Below are positions 35,287 to 39,618 of a stretch of DNA of 39,618 bases, one piece after another. A program made the translations under genes and the position numbers. Source of the DNA: Siphonobacter sp. BAB-5405. GTDB taxonomy: Bacteria > Bacteroidota > Bacteroidia > Cytophagales > Spirosomataceae. A model generated the notes under the pieces. That model was not told where the DNA came from. It did no database searches and worked only from the letters and a program-made list of their open reading frames with translations. The stretch is taken from assembly GCF_002872335.1 (NCBI RefSeq), contig NZ_NJAG01000020.1, positions 1-39,618 on the forward strand, written 5' to 3'. Each line of letters starts with the position of its first letter. Position 1 is the stretch's first letter.

Positions 35287-35719
35287 TGGGCTCCAGACTT
35301 AGCCGACTGAACCGACCGGGCCGACTGAGCCGCGACGTAGAACCGACCACGTGGCGGCTTGGTCGGCCCGCCAACTTTTCAAGGGGTACCCACCCCGCCG
35401 ACCGACCGACCCAGCCCGAAATCTCAATTCAGCAATTCGAGAAAATCAAAAATGGAAATTTCCAAAATGTTATAGGGCGGGCGGAAAAGACAGATTTTAT
35501 ATGTGTTTTTATTACATTTTGTATTTAAAATGTTGACTATTAGTATTTTGAGTGATTTATTGTAACGTAATTAGTGCAACTTTTGTAAAATACTTATAAT
35601 CAGGATTTTAAAAGGTGCATCTTAATTTCTTAAGTTTTCGAACAATATGTTAGATTATTAACCGAAAGAGGGCATAATCATCAACCTAGAGAATTTCTCT
35701 TCTCATAAATTATAAATTT
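35287..35719. other. Junction region: CCGAC-rich scar, then AT-rich leader of the defence cassette
   Basis: No gene is supported. From 35303 to 35410 the pentamer CCGAC occurs seven times (35303, 35312, 35321, 35343, 35398, 35402, 35406) and once inverted (35362). From about 35,440 the base composition falls sharply to AT-rich sequence that continues through the next two genes. Just before the ATPase gene a perfect palindrome with 8-bp arms (35704-35711 and 35715-35722, spacer 3) includes the ATG at 35720. Confidence 0.6.
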
Positions 35720-37123
35720 ATGATTACCTATTTGAAAATTGATGGCTTTAAATCATTTCAAGATTTTGAAATGACATTTACTCCTTTTACAGTAATTGCT
35801 GGAACAAATGCTTCTGGGAAAAGCAATCTATTCGATGCATTGCAATTACTATCCCGATTAGCTGAAACTGATTTGAAAACTGCATTTAATGAGCAAAGGG
35901 GAAATGCAAGTGAGCTATTCACTCAACTAGAAGGAGAATGGTTTGCATCGGAGATGAAATTCGAGGCTCATATGCTTGTAAATAGGACAGTTAAAGATAG
36001 GTGGGGAGGCCAGGTAGACTTAAAATATACTAGACTTCATTATATATTGCATATCAAAAAAATACAAAATAATAAAGGATATGATGATATAGTTGTTTCA
36101 TATGAACAATTAGAAAATCTTAAGCATAATGAAGACAAATGGGTTAAGGAACATATTGAATTAAAATACAGAGAGGCTTGGAGACCTAAAGTTGATAAAG
36201 GTCGTCGTGGTACTCCTTACATAATGACCGATTATGTTAATGATTTTCCAAGAATAATTGTACCTCAAGATGGTACACCTGGTGGAAATAAGAAAACATT
36301 CCCTGCAAATTATGCATCCCAAACGGTTTTAAGTAGTATAAGTTCCGTAGATTTTCCGCACGTTTATGCAGCTAAAGAAGAAATGCGTAGTTGGAAGTTT
36401 CTTCAATTGAATCCTGAAGATTTGAGAGAACCTTCTAGGCAAGAGTTAGGATTAACAGATATTATAACTTCTAGTGGTAAAAACCTTGCTGCAGCTCTAT
36501 ATCGTATTAAATTGTCAGATGAATATAGTTTGAAGGAAATATCAAGAAAGCTAAATAATATATTGCCAAATTTGGTTGCTGTAGAAGTATATGATGATAA
36601 AGCAAATCGACAATATATAATTAAGGTAAAGGGTGAAGATGGGAGAGAATTTTCATCTAGAGTATTGTCTGAAGGAACTTTAAGATTATTAACGTTATGT
36701 ATACTGCAATTTGACGAGGAGTACACCGGATTACTGTGTTTTGAAGAACCTGAGAATGGTATTCATCCTTTTAGAATAAGGGCTATGGCGAATTTGCTTA
36801 AAGACCTAAGTACAGACTTTTCTGAAACAGGGAATCCATTAAGGCAAGTAATAATTAATACTCATTCACCAGTTTTAGTCGGTCAATTAATACAGTGGAA
36901 AGAGGATAGTAACGTTACTATTTGGCTCTCTAGTTTGAATACCCTAATTACTACTATTCAAGATAAAAGGCTAAAAATTAAAGTTACTTCGATAGATTTA
37001 GCTTCTAAAAGTAATCAGTATGATTTGAATTTTGATAATAAAAAACGATTGTTTACTCTAAATGAAATAGAAAAGTATTTGCGAACAGCTGATACCGAAA
37101 ATGCTTTAAGTGCACTAAGATGA
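35720..37123 (+). CDS. ABC-type (AAA_15/AAA_21-like) ATPase, putative defence protein
   Basis: A 467-residue SMC/RecF-like ABC ATPase without a transmembrane part. Walker A is GTNASGKSN (28-36), the signature motif is LSEGT (316-320), Walker B is LLCFEEPE (338-345), and the switch histidine is His382 (NTHSPVL). The segment between Walker A and the signature (about 60-300) holds the helical and beta insert typical of the OLD/AriA/RloA-type ATPases. The last 70 residues are not recognisable. Its stop overlaps the next start by 4 nt (ATGA). Very AT-rich codon use, unlike the core genes, indicates transfer. With its TOPRIM-like partner it is probably a nucleic-acid-sensing defence ATPase; DNA repair is the alternative. 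Confidence 0.88.
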   Translation: MITYLKIDGFKSFQDFEMTFTPFTVIAGTNASGKSNLFDALQLLSRLAETDLKTAFNEQRGNASELFTQLEGEWFASEMKFEAHMLVNRTVKDRWGGQVDLKYTRLHYILHIKKIQNNKGYDDIVVSYEQLENLKHNEDKWVKEHIELKYREAWRPKVDKGRRGTPYIMTDYVNDFPRIIVPQDGTPGGNKKTFPANYASQTVLSSISSVDFPHVYAAKEEMRSWKFLQLNPEDLREPSRQELGLTDIITSSGKNLAAALYRIKLSDEYSLKEISRKLNNILPNLVAVEVYDDKANRQYIIKVKGEDGREFSSRVLSEGTLRLLTLCILQFDEEYTGLLCFEEPENGIHPFRIRAMANLLKDLSTDFSETGNPLRQVIINTHSPVLVGQLIQWKEDSNVTIWLSSLNTLITTIQDKRLKIKVTSIDLASKSNQYDLNFDNKKRLFTLNEIEKYLRTADTENALSALR

Positions 37124-37791
37124 ATAAACAACTAACTATTGGATATGTAACAGAAGGTACAACAGATGTCAGGTTTTTAGAAAGTATCATTCAGCGTACC
37201 TTTGAAAATGTTGCTTTAGAATGTCAGAGCCAAATAGAGGTTCTGCCAGTACTTAATTTGGAAAAGTCGAGTGGTGCTTTTAATGATATGCTTGTTGAAA
37301 AAGCAATAGAAGCCAATTCTCTTGGATTAATGGTTTTGTGCGTACACGCCGATTCAGATAGTAGTGATAATGATGAAGTAATAAGAAATAAAATAAATCC
37401 TGCTTTCTCTGCTATCGAAAATTTTGAAACTCATGACGAAATATGTAAAAATTTAGTGTCAATAATTCCAGTTCATATGACTGAGTCTTGGATGCTTGCG
37501 GATAGAAATTTAATTAGAGAAGAACTTGGTACAAATAAGAGTGATAATGATTTAGGTATAAATAGAGCACCGGAAAGCATTGCCGATCCTAAAGAAGTAA
37601 TTAGAAATTCAATTTCAGTCGCTTTCTCACATTTACCTAAAAGAAGACGGTATCAATTAGGGATAGAAGATTTGTATAGACCTATTGGACAGAAAATATC
37701 ATTGAGTAATTTGCAAAGCTTAAATTCATATAGACATTTTGAAAATAATGTCAGGGAGTCTTTAATTAAGCTTAATTATCTCTATAGATAG
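37120..37791 (+). CDS. TOPRIM/DUF4276-like protein, putative effector nuclease
   Basis: The 223-residue protein shows the TOPRIM plan: a strand then Glu12 in YVTEGTTDVRFL, and after a Rossmann-like stretch the acidic pair Asp78/Asp80 in VHADSDSS, which would bind Mg2+. A later PVHMTESWMLAD motif is characteristic of DUF4276-like proteins. TOPRIM partners of ABC ATPases act as nucleases in OLD/Gabija-type and PARIS-type systems. No DUF4435 features are evident. It is translationally coupled to the ATPase, is equally AT-rich, and is followed by a strong terminator, so the two make a complete cassette. Activity is inferred, not shown. Confidence 0.82.
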   Translation: MNKQLTIGYVTEGTTDVRFLESIIQRTFENVALECQSQIEVLPVLNLEKSSGAFNDMLVEKAIEANSLGLMVLCVHADSDSSDNDEVIRNKINPAFSAIENFETHDEICKNLVSIIPVHMTESWMLADRNLIREELGTNKSDNDLGINRAPESIADPKEVIRNSISVAFSHLPKRRRYQLGIEDLYRPIGQKISLSNLQSLNSYRHFENNVRESLIKLNYLYR

Positions 37792-37812
37792 TCATAAAGG
37801 CAATATTTAAAA

Positions 37813-37839
37813 GAAAGGTTGGCAATTTGCCAACCTTTC
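37813..37839 (+). terminator. Terminator of the ATPase-TOPRIM cassette
   Basis: A near-continuous palindrome with 13-bp arms (37813-37825 and 37827-37839), followed by CGCTTTTT, 21 nt after the TOPRIM stop. Confidence 0.93.
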
Positions 37840-38102
37840 CGCTTTTTAAGTAGTTACCATCATGAGTATTAATAGCAACCGTTCACCTTCAGCCGGAAGG
37901 CGGCCAACAAATCTACTTGTTTTGGTCGCCTTTTATGGCCTTCCGGGTCTTGATTTTAAAGGGTTACTATTCTTTAATGTCCTTGTACGTTTTTAGTTGT
38001 ACATACTCTAGTTCTGGAATAAACAGCCAGCCCATTCATTCTCTCAATTCATATTTTATTTGAAGGACAAATTTGATGTTCTGTAACGTAAAGACATAAA
38101 AA
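37840..38102. repeat. Intergenic segment with a bulged long hairpin
   Basis: No gene is seen. At 37893-37946 an 8-bp outer stem (CCGGAAGG/CCTTCCGG) encloses an inner, bulged stem (CGGCCAACAA with TTGTTTTGGTCG) and a loop of about 6 nt. The GC-rich hairpin stands out in AT-rich surroundings. It could be an attachment or recombination site, a structured RNA, or a second terminator; no T-run follows directly. The rest to 38102 is plain spacer. Confidence 0.5.
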
Positions 38103-38126
38103 AAACTAGCTTTTTCAAGCTAGTTT
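38103..38126 (-). terminator. Terminator of the XRE repressor gene
   Basis: A perfect 10-bp stem (arms 38103-38112 and 38117-38126) with a 4-nt loop, followed on the minus strand by a T-run. Confidence 0.9.
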
Positions 38127-38187
38127 GATTACTTGCAGAGGGTGAGGAACTCGAAGGAATGACCATAAGTAATTGATTTAGACCACA

Positions 38188-38661
38188 TTAGTAGCGAGTA
38201 CTAAAGGGGGTGTTACCTACTTTGATACTAGAAGGCCACAAAAAAAAGCCTTTTCCAAGGTCAAAGCGGTCTAAGATAACACCCTCAGATTTTCCCAGTA
38301 AAGTAGTTACCGTATCCTGAAGTTTAGCAATCTGAACGTTCTTCGCTTCTAATTCCTTTGCAAAGGTTTCTCTCATCATTGCCATTTCTTCTTTAATACG
38401 CACGATAGTTTCCTCCCCAAAAGCACCATTATCTAGAGGTTTACGGTTATAGTTCCCTTCAGCCCTTTCATACAATTCGTTTGGCCTTACTCCTAAAGCA
38501 TTAGCCCAAGATTCAACTTCACCGGAATTCATAGAATTTCTATTATACACATTGTAAATAGATTGTCTAGAAATGCCAAGTTCTCTAGCTAAATCAGTAA
38601 TTGAGAGGTTTTTCTCCTCAATGACCTGTCTAATAGCCAAGCCAATGGATGGTTTTTCCAT
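38188..38661 (-). CDS. XRE-family repressor with coiled coil
   Basis: A 157-residue DNA-binding protein. The helix-turn-helix spans about residues 8-65 (LSITDLARELGISRQSIYNVYNR is its core). A charged helix at about 82-120 (RIKEEMAMMRETFAKELEAKNVQIAKLQ) is a likely dimerising coiled coil. The C-terminus has no LexA/CI peptidase, so induction by RecA-driven cleavage is unlikely. It is divergent from a small gene across a region with three palindromes, the layout of a phage or mobile-element repressor. It probably autoregulates and silences the rightward genes. Confidence 0.88.
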   Translation of the reverse strand: MEKPSIGLAIRQVIEEKNLSITDLARELGISRQSIYNVYNRNSMNSGEVESWANALGVRPNELYERAEGNYNRKPLDNGAFGEETIVRIKEEMAMMRETFAKELEAKNVQIAKLQDTVTTLLGKSEGVILDRFDLGKGFFLWPSSIKVGNTPFSTRY

Positions 38662-38679
38662 ATTTAACTAAAAATATTT

Positions 38680-38774
38680 TTTACAAACATTGACAAATTG
38701 TAAATAATATGTCTACATTTGAACACAAGTTCAACTTAAAGATAGCACATCTTTAAAGTAAATGTCAACACAAT
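38680..38774. promoter_or_regulatory. Divergent control region with three palindromes
   Basis: Three perfect inverted repeats lie between the repressor and the rightward genes: TTTACAA/TTGTAAA (38680-38686, 38698-38704), TTGAAC/GTTCAA (38719-38724, 38729-38734) and TTAAAGAT/ATCTTTAA (38736-38743, 38749-38756). An AACACAAT motif (38767-38774) follows and recurs further right. They are candidate operators for the adjacent repressor. Confidence 0.65.
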
Positions 38775-38796
38775 GCCAATAAACGGTCAAAATTGT

Positions 38797-38991
38797 ATGG
38801 AAACGGTTACAGAGGTACATGAAAAAAGCCACCCGAAGGCGGCTTGGTCTTTGATCACTTTGGAAGTGACAAATTTTGCTAGTTATAATAGTGATAAGCC
38901 AGAACGGCGTCTAACTGTTGTAAAGGTTTTAGGTATGCCTATTTTTTCCAAGTGGAAAACCACTAAACGGTTTCCGTCTTTACTAGATTAA
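38797..38991 (+). CDS. Small hypothetical protein, rightward early gene
   Basis: A 64-residue protein of unknown function. The start at ATG 38797 is chosen over 38773 because the bases around it (38783-38807) are nearly identical to those around the ATG of the next rightward gene. It contains SLITLEVTNFASYNS and a basic tail. Its end overlaps the convergent DUF2158-like gene by 29 nt. Position next to the repressor suggests an early or Cro-like slot, but no HTH is visible. Confidence 0.55.
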   Translation: METVTEVHEKSHPKAAWSLITLEVTNFASYNSDKPERRLTVVKVLGMPIFSKWKTTKRFPSLLD

Positions 38992-39166
38992 GCGTAGCTA
39001 TAGGAAAGGTAATGTCCGAGCAAGTGTCATCCTCTTTGAAAAAGTAACATTGTGCTCGGTCTATAGTTTTATTCCATTCGTCTATATCATGAATGGTCAT
39101 TTTAGGGCCACCAGATTTTAGTTGAACTACATCGCCAACTTTCATTCCTGCTTCTGAAGCTTTCAT
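38963..39166 (-). CDS. DUF2158/YodC-like small protein
   Basis: A 67-residue protein whose core MKVGDVVQLKSGGPKMT resembles the opening of DUF2158 (YodC-like) proteins, small SH3-like beta-barrel proteins often found on mobile elements. Translation may start at 39166 or at Met8 (39145), where the family normally begins. Function unknown. It is divergent from the gene at 39266. Confidence 0.72.
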   Translation of the reverse strand: MKASEAGMKVGDVVQLKSGGPKMTIHDIDEWNKTIDRAQCYFFKEDDTCSDITFPIATLNLVKTETV

Positions 39167-39201
39167 TTTTAATTGATTGTGAGGGTTTAATATTCATTTA
39201 C

Positions 39202-39265
39202 AACACAATCATAACACAATTACAACCCAACAATTGACTTAATTTAATTGAACGGTCAAAACTAT
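39202..39265 (+). promoter_or_regulatory. Upstream region with AACACAAT repeats and shared leader
   Basis: AACACAAT occurs at 39202-39209 and 39213-39220, 11 bp apart or one helical turn, and also at 38767-38774. The 15 bases before the ATG at 39266 repeat, with two differences, those before ATG 38797. They are candidate binding sites for a common regulator. Confidence 0.4.
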
Positions 39266-39618
39266 ATGGAAACGGCAATCCCACAGGATGAACCCCAAAA
39301 AGACGATACATGGGCCTTTTTGGATACACAGGTTTTCCCCATAGATGGTAAAGAGGTATCCAAAGCTCTATTTGAACTCGGGTTCTCTACGCTCAACATG
39401 AAACGACGAGTATCCGCCCGAATCAGAAAATTCCTCAATAACTCGGTAGATCATTCAGAACCCTTTTGGTATATCGATGTGATGGTGAATTGTGCCGATA
39501 AATGTTTCGATGTAACCTTTGAGACCAATTTTTGCCAGTCTAAAGTTATTTGTCGACAGGGATTCGATAGCGTAGCTGAACTAACCGATGTAATTCGTAA
39601 AATCAGGTTGTCAATTGG
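39266..39618 (+). CDS. Hypothetical protein, 3' end beyond window edge
   Basis: The frame is open from ATG 39266 through the last base, giving at least 117 residues. After a short polar start (METAIPQDEPQKDD) the sequence shows VFPIDGKEVSKALFELGFS, MKRRVSARIRKFLNN, a strand-rich part FWYIDVMVNCADKCFDVTF, and a start of another helix. I do not recognise the family. The shared start-codon context with the gene at 38797 suggests coordinated expression in one element. Confidence 0.7.
   Translation, partial: METAIPQDEPQKDDTWAFLDTQVFPIDGKEVSKALFELGFSTLNMKRRVSARIRKFLNNSVDHSEPFWYIDVMVNCADKCFDVTFETNFCQSKVICRQGFDSVAELTDVIRKIRLSI

Noticed and set aside
35286-35536. Overlapping plus-strand frames spanning the CCGAC-rich segment
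   Set aside because: Arg/Pro-rich composition follows from the pentamer repeats; frames run from GC-rich into AT-rich sequence without domain continuity.
35720-37791. Direct assignment as PARIS, Gabija or AbiL
   Set aside because: The partner shows DUF4276-like rather than DUF4435 features, the TOPRIM is not fused to the ATPase, and no UvrD-like GajB is present; without a search a named call is unsafe.
38188-39618. Calling a complete prophage
   Set aside because: Only a repressor, operators and small genes are visible; no integrase, replication, capsid or lysis gene lies in the window.

Overview
The window reads as a chromosomal segment of a free-living Bacteroidota, most likely order Cytophagales (Spirosoma/Siphonobacter-like). 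The evidence is a SusC/SusD pair, an outer-membrane beta-barrel TonB receptor with a carboxypeptidase-regulatory N-terminus, several lipoproteins of Bacteroidota type, few Shine-Dalgarno sequences, and promoter elements of the TTTG / TAnnTTTG type. No rRNA, tRNA or CRISPR array was seen.

Positions 1-33,900 look like an ordinary core chromosome with balanced base composition. In order they hold: UDP-glucose dehydrogenase (cut by the left edge) and UDP-glucuronate decarboxylase, which together make UDP-xylose; two poorly characterised minus-strand genes; a SusC/SusD nutrient-uptake pair; agmatine deiminase with a small conserved protein and a lipoprotein; a two-gene periplasmic parvulin cluster, one member carrying an OmpA-like domain; a MoxR ATPase; a NYN-nuclease/cold-shock fusion; truA overlapping a MocA-like nucleotidyltransferase; small envelope proteins; a cold-shock protein; a TIM-barrel isomerase; a large TonB-dependent receptor; and an O-methyltransferase. 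Next comes an acetate-type module: acetyl-CoA synthetase, a stand-alone receiver protein, an SLC5-STAC-histidine kinase and a small membrane partner. An MHS-family transporter with a small membrane protein follows. Most transcription units end in clear hairpin terminators.

From about 34,000 the character changes. There is an InsA-like zinc-ribbon/HTH protein without a transposase domain, an orphan gene, a GC-rich coding remnant with foreign codon use, and a CCGAC-rich scar. A strongly AT-rich two-gene cassette follows (35,720-37,791): an ABC-type ATPase overlapping a TOPRIM/DUF4276-like protein by 4 nt. I infer an anti-phage defence module of the broad ATPase + TOPRIM nuclease class (compare OLD/Gabija, PARIS, AbiL/RloAB), without a confident match to a named system. 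Its start codon lies inside a perfect palindrome.

From about 38,100 to the right edge lies what looks like the control region of a phage or other integrative element: an XRE repressor with a coiled coil, a divergent intergenic region with three palindromes, two small genes sharing a nearly identical start-codon context, and a DUF2158-like protein. No integrase or structural phage gene lies inside the window, so the extent of this element is unknown.
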